Source: an uncultured Lachnospiraceae bacterium (GTDB lineage Bacteria; Bacillota; Clostridia; Lachnospirales; Lachnospiraceae). Taken from it: 41,157 nucleotides of DNA. Of the stretch, positions 24,101 to 33,400 are shown piece by piece. The position numbers and the translations under genes are program-made. Under the pieces are notes generated by a model. That model had not been told where the DNA came from. It did no database searches and saw only the letters and a list, made by a program, of their open reading frames with translations. The number at the start of each line of letters is the position of its first letter. The first letter of the stretch is position 1. The stretch lies in the NCBI GenBank assembly GCA_946614165.1, contig CAMOGQ010000014.1, positions 1 through 41,157 on the forward strand, given 5' to 3'.

Positions 24101-24856
24101 TCAGACGTACAGGATCTCCGTGCCGGCAGCCCTCAGATCCGCTGCCGTCTTCTCCCCTATGTTTTCATCGGTGATCACCGTGCGGATCCTGTCCCCGATA
24201 TTGAGGGGAACGGTCCCGTGCCTTTCAAATTTGCCGGATTCCGTCAATACGATCACCTTCTCCGCCTGCCTGGCCATATCCCGGACCGCCTGGGCCCGCA
24301 TCTGATCCCGGTTGAAAAAGCCTGCCCTTTCGGACCAGCCGTCCACCCCGATAAAGAAGGAGTCCACCCAGAAGTTCTCCGCGCACTGACGGACCATGGG
24401 ACCCACCATGACCTGGGCGGAGGGCTGATAGATGCCTCCCAGAAGAATGATCTGGAAATCGGCGGCTCCCCGGATGTAGGCGGCAATGAAGGCACTGTTG
24501 GTGATGATGGTCAGATCCTTTTTGGACTGTGCCAGGACTCTGGCCAGGAGGGCGCAGCAGGATCCGCTCTCGATCATGATGGTCTCCCCGTCTTCCACCA
24601 GGTCCGCCGCCCGGCGGGCGATCTTCATTTTTTCCTCGTAGTGGACGGCAAGGCGGCCCTGCAGATCGTCCCTGTCGGACAGAGCCGCAAAGCCGTGCTC
24701 TCTGGTGATCAGTCCTCTTTCTTCCATGTCGTCCAGATCCTTGCGGATCGTGACCTGGGATACCTGGAGCTTTGCTGCCAGCTCAGCCACTTCTATTTTC
24801 TGCTGGCCCACCAGAAGCTCCAGAATCTGGCCGGTACGGTCTTCTTTTCTTCTCAT
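24101..24856 (-). CDS. DeoR-family transcriptional regulator
   Basis: The protein has 251 residues. The N-terminal DeoR winged helix-turn-helix (about 5-60; VAELAAKLQVSQVTIRKDLDDMEERGLI) is followed by a ribose-isomerase-like sensor domain (SGSCCALLARVL, TNSAFIAAY, FFIGVDGW). It probably represses a sugar or sugar-phosphate operon, but no such target is adjacent; it stands alone. AAGGAGCATCTT precedes the start. A TATAAT lies just upstream on the minus strand (about 24895-24900) with a poor -35. Confidence 0.88.
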   Translation of the reverse strand: MRRKEDRTGQILELLVGQQKIEVAELAAKLQVSQVTIRKDLDDMEERGLITREHGFAALSDRDDLQGRLAVHYEEKMKIARRAADLVEDGETIMIESGSCCALLARVLAQSKKDLTIITNSAFIAAYIRGAADFQIILLGGIYQPSAQVMVGPMVRQCAENFWVDSFFIGVDGWSERAGFFNRDQMRAQAVRDMARQAEKVIVLTESGKFERHGTVPLNIGDRIRTVITDENIGEKTAADLRAAGTEILYV

Positions 24857-24942
24857 AAGATGCTCCTTAAAGGTTAATAGTTATGTTTGAAAGTTATTAT
24901 AACACAAAACGAAGCGCATGATGCAGGCGGAGGGAATCAGTA

Positions 24943-24983
24943 ATAAAAAAAATAACAGGGGCCCGGCCCGGGGCCGCCCCTGT
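24943..24983 (-). terminator. Terminator after the Rpn locus
   Basis: ACAGGGGC (24955-24962) and GCCCCTGT (24976-24983) close a GC-rich hairpin. On the minus strand it is followed by a long T-rich tract (24954-24943). Confidence 0.8.
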
Positions 24984-25029
24984 CATAAAAGATTACTTCC
25001 TGAAACTATGTGAATACCCGCTGCTTTAT

Positions 25030-25320
25030 TTATGCCTTTTTTCCAGCTGATTCCTGCATCGCTCTGATTCTGGCCTTTAATTCCTGGATCTCCAGTTTCC
25101 TTTCCGCTATCTTTCGATTATTTTCCTCTATTTCCCGGTCCTTTTCCGCCAGGATCCGGTCCATCTCCTGTATGGCCTCACTCTTCTCCTTTAATTTCCG
25201 CAGGGCCCTGGCCTCTCCCTCCATCCTTCCGGCTTCAAATTGTCCTCTGAGGGTCGCCATATACCTGTCATGATACCTCTCAAAAGAAACTTCGGGATCC
25301 TCAATGCCCATCACGCTCAT
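25030..25320 (-). CDS. Stand-alone C-terminal tail of an Rpn nuclease; possible antitoxin
   Basis: The protein has 96 residues. Its start region EDPEVSFERYHDRYMATLRG aligns with EDPRVSMARYHDRYVATMRG near residue 225 of the neighbouring full-length Rpn protein. A basic/acidic coiled coil of about 60 residues follows. There is no nuclease domain. The start at 25320 has GGGAGGTG eight bases upstream, and this site is homologous to an internal site in the full-length gene. It lies 39 bases downstream in the same operon. It could be a truncated paralogue, but the intact start, ribosome site and coding frame argue for a working gene. An antitoxin role like that of E. coli RpnS proteins is inference. 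Confidence 0.7.
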   Translation of the reverse strand: MSVMGIEDPEVSFERYHDRYMATLRGQFEAGRMEGEARALRKLKEKSEAIQEMDRILAEKDREIEENNRKIAERKLEIQELKARIRAMQESAGKKA

Positions 25321-25359
25321 TTTTCTGTCACCTCCCGGATGCATCCGCCGCTTCAGGAA

Positions 25360-25587
25360 TTATACGTTCCCTTCCTGTGATTCCTTCAGTTTTTTTATTT
25401 CTTCTCTCAATTTTTCGATTTCCTGATCTTTTTCTTCCAGGGCCTGACTCTGTTCCTGGATCTTCTGCTGGCTTTTAGCTTCTCCGTCCATCACACCGGC
25501 TGCATACTGCCCCCTCATGGTCGCCACATACCTGTCATGATACCTGGCCATTGACACTCTGGGATCCTCAAGATTCGATTTTACCAT
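25360..25587 (-). CDS. Possible intragenic small protein from an internal start in the Rpn gene
   Basis: An in-frame ATG at 25587 is preceded by GGGAGGTG (25604-25597), nine bases away. It would give 75 residues covering the RYHDRY segment and the coiled coil only. The downstream stand-alone tail gene begins at the homologous place with the same upstream sequence. Intragenic antitoxins of this kind are known for E. coli Rpn loci; whether this one is translated is untested. Confidence 0.45.
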   Translation of the reverse strand: MVKSNLEDPRVSMARYHDRYVATMRGQYAAGVMDGEAKSQQKIQEQSQALEEKDQEIEKLREEIKKLKESQEGNV

Positions 25588-26232
25588 GGATTCTGCCACC
25601 TCCCAATATACCGGATCTTCCGCGGCGATCTCCCTGAGTTCCTCCCAGGTTCTGCACAGAAAGAGCTTTGCCCAGAAGTCCAGGTGATTTATAATGTCTG
25701 TTTCCGTGGCGCTGTCTGTCTGAGATAAGTCTAACACATTCAGTTCAAAATCGGGAGTATACAGATGACCACTCTTAACATCTGTCAGGCGGTATCTGGA
25801 ATAAAAACGTCTGTGATCGGGAAACAGAGAGTAGCTCATGATGCTCACATGAATCGCCGGCACCAGGTCCGAATAGGGGTCGCCTCTGTTCAGACTGTCG
25901 TAAGATCTGCACAGATAGAGCAGGGCCCTCTCCCTGTAATAGGGATCGTAATAAGTCTGCAGCTCTATATTTACGATCTTAAAGTGGTTCAGCTCAGCCT
26001 TTATATCCAGGACCAGTTCTTTGGACATGGCAGTTTCAATGTCGATGGGATTTAAGATCTCCACAGCGGTGATCTCCTCAGCAGGGATCTGCAGCAGGGA
26101 AGCCAGCAGTCCCTTGAGACTGACCATGGGGGAATCTTCCATGGCGATGTGGAAAACCGCATCGTTGGTAAGTGAATACCGGATGGGACCGGACATGCTT
26201 TTCAGCTGGTCAGAGAAATGGATTTCGGACAT
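25360..26232 (-). CDS. Rpn-family PD-(D/E)XK nuclease (recombination-promoting nuclease/putative transposase)
   Basis: The protein has 290 residues. The N-terminal PD-(D/E)XK_2 nuclease domain has the Asp and the ExQ triad around VLDIKAELNHF-KIVNIELQ (about 75-95) and the conserved YYRERALLYLCRSYD helix. A helical middle part and a C-terminal coiled coil (about 255-285, EEKDQEIEKLREEIKKLKE) follow. AAAGGAGACACCT precedes the ATG. Relatives are DNA endonucleases linked to recombination and phage defence. An internal GGGAGGTG plus ATG (25587) could yield a 75-residue tail protein. The region upstream to 26612 holds no gene. Confidence 0.85.
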   Translation of the reverse strand: MSEIHFSDQLKSMSGPIRYSLTNDAVFHIAMEDSPMVSLKGLLASLLQIPAEEITAVEILNPIDIETAMSKELVLDIKAELNHFKIVNIELQTYYDPYYRERALLYLCRSYDSLNRGDPYSDLVPAIHVSIMSYSLFPDHRRFYSRYRLTDVKSGHLYTPDFELNVLDLSQTDSATETDIINHLDFWAKLFLCRTWEELREIAAEDPVYWEVAESMVKSNLEDPRVSMARYHDRYVATMRGQYAAGVMDGEAKSQQKIQEQSQALEEKDQEIEKLREEIKKLKESQEGNV

Positions 26233-26612
26233 AGGTGTCTCCTTTCAAAGATATGGCAGCCGGGAAGGCTGATACAGATGCGCATTACAGAAATGCAAAG
26301 CAGAACCGGCAGCATTGAGAAGTGGAATAAGGATGCCGCCGCCATAAGGATAACACGATATATGTAAAAAGATAAACAGGGGCGCCCTTCCGAACTGTTT
26401 TGACCTGCCCGGAGCAGCCTGCCGGATATTCCCTGAAGGACGGAAAAAGGCAGGGATACGGCTCTGCCGTACCCCTGCCCTGTCATTTTCCGTTTATGAA
26501 GTATGAATGCAGAAATGAGTCATATATGAACATCTTTCTGCAGGTTTCCCGGTCCGCTGCCCTCCTGCAGGCCGGCAGCGTCCTTTTCTGAACTGACAAA
26601 GCCTTTCAGGTA
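26233..26612. other. Intergenic region without a gene
   Basis: No credible gene was seen. The right part holds the terminator of the glycan operon (26444-26479). The left part should contain the Rpn promoter; a weak TTGCAT-18-TATCAG arrangement on the minus strand (about 26269-26298) is the best match. A short open frame on the minus strand lacks a ribosome site and crosses the terminator. Confidence 0.5.
26444..26479 (-). terminator. Terminator of the GH3-GH43-symporter operon
   Basis: GGCAGGG-x-TACGGC (26449-26462) pairs with GCCGTA-x-CCCTGCC (26466-26479) around a three-base loop. Five T (26448-26444) follow on the minus strand. Confidence 0.85.
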
Positions 26613-28427
26613 TCAGCCTTCAATGGAAGACCGTCCCGCGCCGGTCCTCAGCTTATTGAACTCGGCAAGAAGCTTTTTCTCTGCCTCCTCCTCAGTTCTT
26701 CGCTGTTCGGGAGAAAGGGCCTTTACTCTGGCCGCTTCCTTTTTGGCTGCGGCGGCCTGCTTCTTCAGCTCTTCTTCATAGGCCTCCTCTCCTTCCTCCA
26801 TACGGATCTTCTCCGCGGGAGAGATGTAAGGAACGCCTGCCGCTTTGGCCGCAGCCTTCTGGTCGGCCACGATGGCGGCGTGGTCCAGCTTCGAGTACTT
26901 CTCCACGTCCATCATCATGAAGATCAGAAAGATGCCCAGATAGCAGATGGTCTCGCCTCCGATGAAGACCCAGGGCATGGCGGCCCGGAGGGCTTCATTG
27001 GTCTGCAGGGTGGATACATCGTAGTGAAGGCCGGAAAGGACCGCATTGAGGACGCCCGTGGCAAGGCCGGTCATGCCTGCCATGATGGCTCCGTAAATGG
27101 TCATGGAAAGTCCGTCGGTACGGACCCCGTGGACTGCCTCCTGATGGTCAAAGATGTCCGCCAGAAGGGCCAGGGACAGATACATGGCCGGGGTGGAGCC
27201 CAGGGCCTTGATGATAAATGAAACAGTAACTACTACAAAGCTGTGGGGATTGATCATGCCGATGGCACCGCCGACGACAGCCATGACCGCACCGGTGAGG
27301 ATAGCCTTGGACTTGCTCTTTAAGAGATTGGCCAGAGGCAGGGAAATGACCATGCCCACGGCCGTGGGAACGGCGCCGATGATGGCCAGGATGCCCTGGA
27401 GCTGTCCGCCGTAGGCCACAGTATAGTTGCCCATGGAATCAGCGAACATGGCGGTGCAGAAATAGTTCTGGGAAACATTCTTGATCATGCCGCCGAACTG
27501 GTAGAGGAAGAAGAATACCATCATGATGACCCAGTAGCGGTCCCTCAGGCAGATGGCAGCCTGCTGCTTCATGGGCAGGGCAGCCTTTGTCTCGCTTTCT
27601 CCTGTCCCCATGGATTCTTCGGTGATACGCTCTCTGGTGAAGAAGTATTCGATCATGACACCGATCAGGGTGATGATGATGAGAGCGATGACAAAGATCT
27701 TCCAGTGGTCATAGGAGGCCTGGGCGTCGTAGATGGCTGCCCCGGTCTCGTCGATGTAGTACAGGACCGCGCCCGCGTCGTTTGTGACGGGGGTCCCTTT
27801 TCCGCTCATGTCATAGACAAAGAGCAGGTTCAGGAAGAAGGGCAGGATCATGGAAGAGAGGCCCATGGCTGCCAGCATGGTGGCGTTGGAAATGGTGGCC
27901 AGAAGGCTTCTGTCCTTGCTGTTCCTGGTGGAAAGGCTGACCAGGGAGGCATGGGGCGTATAGTACATGGGATAGGCAAAGGCGAACCAGAGATTGTAGC
28001 CTATGGCGATGCAGACCAGAGCCCCGGTATGCCACTCTGTCCCCGTCGCACTGTAGGGCGAGAAGACAAAGAGGAAGAGGAGGGCCGCCAGGCTGATGGG
28101 CACCGACACCAGAAGCAGGGGCCTTGCCTTGCCGTTCTTTGAACGGATCCCGTCCATGAGCCTTCCTACCAGCACGTTGCCGATGACCACGAAGATGACG
28201 GAGATCACCGGAAGCCAGGTAAAGAAGGCGGAGGCCCAGGAATTGATGTGGAGCACGTCGGACATATATTTGTTGAAATAGTTCGACAGCACCGAGTTGG
28301 CCAGAAGGGCCAGGGTAGGCCCGATCAGATAGCCTATGGCACCTTCCGGGATCAGAGTCACGTTGTTCTTTTTTATGAGGGTGGGCGGCAGCCGGTCAAA
28401 AAGGCTGCCGCTTGTTTTTTCTTTCAT
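26613..28427 (-). CDS. GPH-family glycoside:cation symporter
   Basis: The protein has 604 residues from the ATG at 28427, preferred over the ATG at 28445 because AAAGGA lies eight bases before it. It has about 12 transmembrane segments. The family-typical N-terminus (YLIGPTLALLANSVLSNYFNKY, split by loops) and GRLMDGIRSKNGKARP match the conserved MelB/XynT loop with Asp. After the last helix there is an unusual charged cytoplasmic tail of about 85 residues, rich in Ala, Glu and Lys (EEELKKQAAAAKKEA), predicted coiled coil. It likely imports the di- or oligosaccharide released by the neighbouring GH43 and GH3 enzymes. Confidence 0.87.
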   Translation of the reverse strand: MKEKTSGSLFDRLPPTLIKKNNVTLIPEGAIGYLIGPTLALLANSVLSNYFNKYMSDVLHINSWASAFFTWLPVISVIFVVIGNVLVGRLMDGIRSKNGKARPLLLVSVPISLAALLFLFVFSPYSATGTEWHTGALVCIAIGYNLWFAFAYPMYYTPHASLVSLSTRNSKDRSLLATISNATMLAAMGLSSMILPFFLNLLFVYDMSGKGTPVTNDAGAVLYYIDETGAAIYDAQASYDHWKIFVIALIIITLIGVMIEYFFTRERITEESMGTGESETKAALPMKQQAAICLRDRYWVIMMVFFFLYQFGGMIKNVSQNYFCTAMFADSMGNYTVAYGGQLQGILAIIGAVPTAVGMVISLPLANLLKSKSKAILTGAVMAVVGGAIGMINPHSFVVVTVSFIIKALGSTPAMYLSLALLADIFDHQEAVHGVRTDGLSMTIYGAIMAGMTGLATGVLNAVLSGLHYDVSTLQTNEALRAAMPWVFIGGETICYLGIFLIFMMMDVEKYSKLDHAAIVADQKAAAKAAGVPYISPAEKIRMEEGEEAYEEELKKQAAAAKKEAARVKALSPEQRRTEEEAEKKLLAEFNKLRTGAGRSSIEG

Positions 28428-28462
28428 ACCGCTTATCCTTTCCATAAGTCACTGCCGGTCCT

Positions 28463-29923
28463 TCATGCCAGGTCGAAGGAAATAAAGTCGAAGGTTCCCT
28501 TGCCCTCCAGGCTGAAGTACAGGGCTTCCTTTTCGCCCAGGCCTTCGGGCATGGCGCCGGTAAAGGTCTCCGCCTGCTTACAGGTATGAACGGGGATCCT
28601 GCAGATGACCTCTCCCTTTTCCCTGGTACGGATCACCACGGCGCAGCCGTCTCCATAGCCCTGGAGCTGTACGCTGACAGAACGGGTCTCCCGAAGGTCA
28701 AGATACTTGAATGCAACGGTGCAGTCCGTGCAGAAGTTGGAAACGTACTGGTCGGGGCCGGTCTCCCGGTCTTTGCCCTTCTGGGTGATGAAGGGGCATT
28801 TGCCTCTGGGGTATTTCAGCATGGACAGGAACCTGGTGCCGTTTTTCCCGTAAACGTTGCAGGCGCAGTAGGCCGGCACGTGTCCCTTTCCGGGAAGAGG
28901 TCCCCGGTTGAGGCCGCAGGAGGTCATCTCCGCCTGGAAGAACTTTCCGTCCTCGAAGCGGATCTCTTCCGCACAGGCCTGGCGGGAGGACTGCTTGCGG
29001 TTGGTATGGCGGTGGTAGAAAACATAGTACCTGCCTTCGATCTCAATCAGGCTGCCGTGGGTATTGCCCGTATCCATGTGGGCATGCTTCGTGTCCGGAA
29101 CCCCCGGAAGGCCGATATCGCCGCAGGAGATCAGAACGCCGCCGAAGGAGAAGCCTCCGGTGGGGGAGTCGCTGACGGCATAGCAGAGGTTGTGGCTGTT
29201 GAGGGAGCTGTAGATGAAATAGTACTTATCCCCGAATTTGCGCATGGAAGAGGCCTCGCCGAAGGGCTGGGGCTCATAGGGAGTGCCCTTGGCCTTTTCT
29301 CCGGTCAGGACGCCCAGGTAGTTGAGCTCGTCCCCGGAGATGACGGTCAGCATGTCGGAGGTGTCCAGTTCGAACCACATGGGGCCTTCCGTGGTGGGCT
29401 TGGAGCCGTCCAGCAGGATGGGGTTTCCGCCGAAGGCAAAGCCGGTATAGAGATAGAGCCTGCCGTCCGTATCCATCAGACAGCCGGGATCGAACTGGAA
29501 GGGCTCTCCCCTCTTGCCGATGGGGGTCCCGTCCTTGTATTTCACATAGCCGTAGAACTCATACTTTCCGGCGGGCTCGTCGCAGACGGCCACGGAGATC
29601 ATCTTGGTGCCGCCCATGAAGTAGTAAAGATAATAGCGTCCGTCGGGGCCCACCACCATGTCGGGGGCCGCCAGGCCGTTGGTGATGCGGTTTCTGGGGG
29701 CTGCGGGATCCTGGTCTCTTTTGAAGATCACGCCGTGGTAGGTCCAGCTGCCCAGATCGTCCACGGGAGCCGACCAGCAGACATAGTCGCCCAGACAGAA
29801 ATTGATGCCGTTGAAAAGGTCGTGGGAGCCGTAGACATAGACTCTCCCGTCCACGATATGGGGTTCCGCGTCCGGTACATACTCCCAGCTGGGAAGATAG
29901 GGATTCAGTGCCTGTTTTTTCAT
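28463..29923 (-). CDS. Glycoside hydrolase family 43 enzyme
   Basis: The protein has 486 residues with no signal peptide, so it is likely cytoplasmic. The five-bladed propeller begins WEYVPDAEPHIVDGRVYVYGSHD, with the general-base Asp in PDAEP. GLAAPDMVVGPDGRYYLYY follows, and a candidate catalytic Glu lies in GEASSMRKFGDKYYFIYS. A C-terminal beta-sandwich (about 340-486) is present. Activity is probably alpha-L-arabinofuranosidase or beta-xylosidase on imported oligosaccharides. The start at 29923 is set by GGAGGAACACA. The symporter gene follows. Confidence 0.87.
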   Translation of the reverse strand: MKKQALNPYLPSWEYVPDAEPHIVDGRVYVYGSHDLFNGINFCLGDYVCWSAPVDDLGSWTYHGVIFKRDQDPAAPRNRITNGLAAPDMVVGPDGRYYLYYFMGGTKMISVAVCDEPAGKYEFYGYVKYKDGTPIGKRGEPFQFDPGCLMDTDGRLYLYTGFAFGGNPILLDGSKPTTEGPMWFELDTSDMLTVISGDELNYLGVLTGEKAKGTPYEPQPFGEASSMRKFGDKYYFIYSSLNSHNLCYAVSDSPTGGFSFGGVLISCGDIGLPGVPDTKHAHMDTGNTHGSLIEIEGRYYVFYHRHTNRKQSSRQACAEEIRFEDGKFFQAEMTSCGLNRGPLPGKGHVPAYCACNVYGKNGTRFLSMLKYPRGKCPFITQKGKDRETGPDQYVSNFCTDCTVAFKYLDLRETRSVSVQLQGYGDGCAVVIRTREKGEVICRIPVHTCKQAETFTGAMPEGLGEKEALYFSLEGKGTFDFISFDLA

Positions 29924-29948
29924 TGTGTTCCTCCTGCTAAGAATGAGT

Positions 29949-29992
29949 GCAGAGGGGGACCCGGGGCACATGGGTGCTCCGCGTCCCCCTGC
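29949..29992. other. Long intercistronic hairpin
   Basis: GCAG-A-GGGGGAC (29949-29960) pairs with GTCCCCCTGC (29983-29992), with an inner GGGGCAC/GTGCTCC stem. The T run is on the plus side only. Within the minus-strand operon it is more likely an mRNA-stabilising or processing element than a terminator. Confidence 0.45.
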
Positions 29993-30022
29993 ATGTTTTT
30001 TAATTCGGTTCAGATGACCTGC

Positions 30023-30436
30023 TTACTTCTTTACGCTGAAGAAGGCAGCCAGGCAGGCCAGAAGGGCCGCTGCCGCAAGGGCTCCGATGGCTACCAGAGC
30101 GCTCTGCAGATCTGCCATGTTGGCGGCGTTGTTCTCAAAGGTCATGATGGCCGCGATGCCGTTGACGCGGGAGTTGACCAGGGTCAGCAGGGCAAACATA
30201 AGGAGGGCGGGAGCTGCGATGGGAAGGATGTCCTTCCAGGTAGGGCGGGCTTCGCCGATCAGGGTCCAGATAAGGAGCGCTGCGATGGCGGCGCCTGCCG
30301 CGCCGATGACGGCGGGATTGGTCCCCAGGCCCTTAAAGTAAGTCGTTCCGGCGTTGGTGAAATACTGGGCAAGGCCCACACAGGCCGCTGCCACTGCCAG
30401 AAGGTTCATGACCATTCCGGGAATTGATCTTTTCAT
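30023..30436 (-). CDS. Four-helix membrane protein of unknown function
   Basis: The protein has 137 residues with four hydrophobic segments (about 8-25, 42-60, 70-88 and 112-133). It has short loops and a Lys-Lys C-terminus. I do not recognise a family. It is only 17 bases after the GH3 gene and is transcribed with it. The GH3 protein has its own transmembrane ends, so a partner or anchoring role is possible. GGAGG precedes the start. Confidence 0.7.
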   Translation of the reverse strand: MKRSIPGMVMNLLAVAAACVGLAQYFTNAGTTYFKGLGTNPAVIGAAGAAIAALLIWTLIGEARPTWKDILPIAAPALLMFALLTLVNSRVNGIAAIMTFENNAANMADLQSALVAIGALAAAALLACLAAFFSVKK

Positions 30437-30453
30437 GATAGGCCTCCTTTCCT

Positions 30454-33400
30454 TCAGTCTTTGCGCGCTTTGAAAAGCATGAACGCGCAGAGGAGGAACA
30501 GCACTGCGGATGCGGCAGTGAGTCCGGTGATCAGGTTGTCGTACCAGGTCTTTACGTGGACCAGGTGGGATGTGGCTACCAGGCCGTCCATGGCGTTGGA
30601 GTTGGCCAGAGCGTAGTTCTGCATCTTCATGCCCTTCTTTAAGGCTTCCTGCAGGGCCTGGTCGGCGCCCACGGTCTCTTCGTTCCAGTTCAGAGCCGGA
30701 TAGTAGGCCGCCACCGCTTCAAGGGAGTTGTCGCCGGTATTGCAGGACATGGTGATGCCGTTCTGTACGGCCTCCTTGAGGGAAGCGTAGACGGGATCCA
30801 TGATGAAGTCTTCACTGACCAGTCCGTAGAAGCCAAATTCCTCATGCAGGATTCCCTGCTGCAGGCCGGTATGGGCGTTGTCGGTATAGACGCCGGCTCT
30901 GTTATAGGCGGTCATGACGCCCAGGCACTTTGCGTCCTCGATGGGGGACTGCATGGCGCGGATGTCGCCTTCTCTGGCCTTCTGCTCGGTCATGAAGGGA
31001 GCCACGCCGGTACGGTTCATTTCCGTATCGTTGAAGGCGAAGTGCTTGACGGCTGCGATGACTCCGTATTTCTGCTCGGCCTCGGTCTGCCTTGCGGCCA
31101 GGAAGGAGGACAGGACAGGATCTTCAGAGTAATACTCCAGATTTCTTGCGCAGTAGGGCAGTCTGTGGAGGTTGGCCGAAATGCCCCAGAGGATGGTGCA
31201 GTTGGACCACAGAGAGTAGTTGCCTACGATGGAACCCCACTCATAGGCCAGATCCTTGTTGAAGGTCTGGGCCACCACGATGTTGTTGGCCATGATGTTG
31301 CCCATGAAGCCTGCGTTCTTGTCATTCTCGGCCACCACGCAGGGATCTCCGGAGGAGGCGTCGTGGTTTGCGTACTGTCCCAGAGGATAGGAAGCGAAGC
31401 CGGTAGGGCCGTCGTTCTGAATGGCCTCGGGGGAGGTGATGGAAGCGATGGCCTTGGTGGAGGTGCCGCCGAAAGCAGTGCGGATCAGGGCCTCGGAGAG
31501 CTGCATCTGGTCGATCAGCATATCCCAGGCGGGATCGTCCCTGTCGGCCACACCCTTGAGGTTGGCCAGGGACAGGCCGTTCTCGGCGCCCCAGGTCACG
31601 GTGCCTTCTCCGCCGGTCTGGTACTCGTAGACGTCGTTGTCCATGATGGCCAGCATCTCGTCGGTGGCGGTCAGGCCGGAATAGGTGACGGGGAAGGTGC
31701 CTGCCCAGTCATTTCTGGTCAGGTAGACGGCTGTGCCGGGCATCCAGAAGTTGATGTCCATGTCAGCCAGGCGGTTCTCCACGTTAGTGCCGTTCTTGGA
31801 CTGGGCGAAGGTGGTGGTATCCAGATCCGCCAGTTCCCAGGTCTGTACGTTCTCAGCGCTGCCATCAGCGGTCATGCCGTCTGCGGAGGTCTTTCCCTGG
31901 GCGGCCAGCACGTTGTTGAGAGCCTCGTGGGCGCCGTTTCCTACGCTGAAGTAGTAGGTGCCTGCGTCAAGGATGTAGGTGCCCTTGGTGCCGGCGGCGT
32001 TGTCTGCGGTGCTGTCCCAGCTGGCCATGTAGTAAAGGTCAGGATTCAGGGTAACGGTCACTGACTGTCCGGGCTCAATGACCTCGGTCTTTGCGAAGTC
32101 CAGGAGCTGGATGGCGGATTTTTCCACCAGATGCTCTCTGTCATAGTCGGTATAGGGTACGGAAACGTAAAGCTGTACGGCATCCTTGCCGGCCACGGAT
32201 CCGGTGTTGGTGACTTCCACGTTCACAGTGGCGGTTTTGGATTCCAGATCCACGTTCACAGACTGGATCTTCTGCTCAAAGGTGGTATAGGAAAGGCCGT
32301 AGCCGAAGGGATAGGTCACTTCGTTGGCATAGTTCCATGCGCCGCCGGTGCTGCCCACTTCGGAATCAGCGCCGCCCTGGTCCAGGACAGTGTCCGCGTA
32401 GCGGGTCTCATAATACTTGTAGCCGGTATAGATGCCTTCCGCCTCTACGATGGCGTCGTTGATGTAGACGGCAGGATTAGCGTTGGCCCACTGCAGGTCG
32501 CCGTAGTTCATGGCGGCGGGGCTGATGGAATTGTCCACTGCGTAGGTATCGGTCAGATGGCCGCTGGGGTTGACGATGCCGCTCAGGATGTCGGCCACGC
32601 CGTAGAAGCCGTAGCTGCCGGGGGTCCCCACCTGAAGAATGGCGTCCACAGCGTCATTCTTCTCCAGCTCGTCGATCTCCATGGGATTTCCGTTGTTGAG
32701 AAGGATGATCAGCTTGCCGCCGTTTTTTCCCTTGGCCTCTGCTGCTGCCGCGATCAGGTTCCTCTCATCATCGGACAGGCCCAGGGGGTCTTTCTGGTTC
32801 AGGCCGTCTGCGGGATTGACGCCGGCTTCCCCGGGGGTATAGTCCGCGTTCTCGGAGCCCGCCCGGCCGATGGTCAGGATCAGGATATTGTTTTCGGCCA
32901 GGGAATCTCTCCAGCTGCCATCCGCGGCATCCAGCTCGGCAACGGAAGGTTCCTTATCGGTATAGACGCCGCCCACGGCGGGAGCCGTCAGGTTGAGATA
33001 CTCCATGGTGCCGGTCCAGGTGGCTACCTCAGACTTGAAGATCGCCTTCAGGGCGTCGCTGTTGTACATGCTCTTTAAGGTGGCGTTCAGGCCAAAGCCT
33101 TTGGCCTCCAGAGCGCCCACCAGATCGACGGTGTCCGCGTCCGTTCCGTGGTTTTCCGCTGCCACAGGGCCCAGGATGGCGCCCTTATTGGGGAAATAGG
33201 AAGAGAAGCCCAGAAGAGAGACCTTTCCGATCTCTTCCCCGCTGAGGGGCAGGGCTCCGTTGTTCTTTAAAAGAACGCTGCCCTCTTCGCTCATTCTCTC
33301 TCCGATATCTGCCATGGCCGTCACCAGAGCGGTGGTGTCTGCATAGTCAGAAGTATAGGTGTACATTTCAGAGACATCGGCTTCGCCTTCTGTCACGATC

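Noticed and set aside
26202..26486. Minus-strand open frame of 94 codons upstream of the Rpn gene
   Set aside because: It starts inside the operon terminator, overlaps the Rpn start, and has no ribosome site.
28586..30427. Long plus-strand open frame opposite the GH43 and four-helix genes
   Set aside because: It is an antisense shadow, without a start signal, spanning two confirmed genes and their intergenic hairpin.
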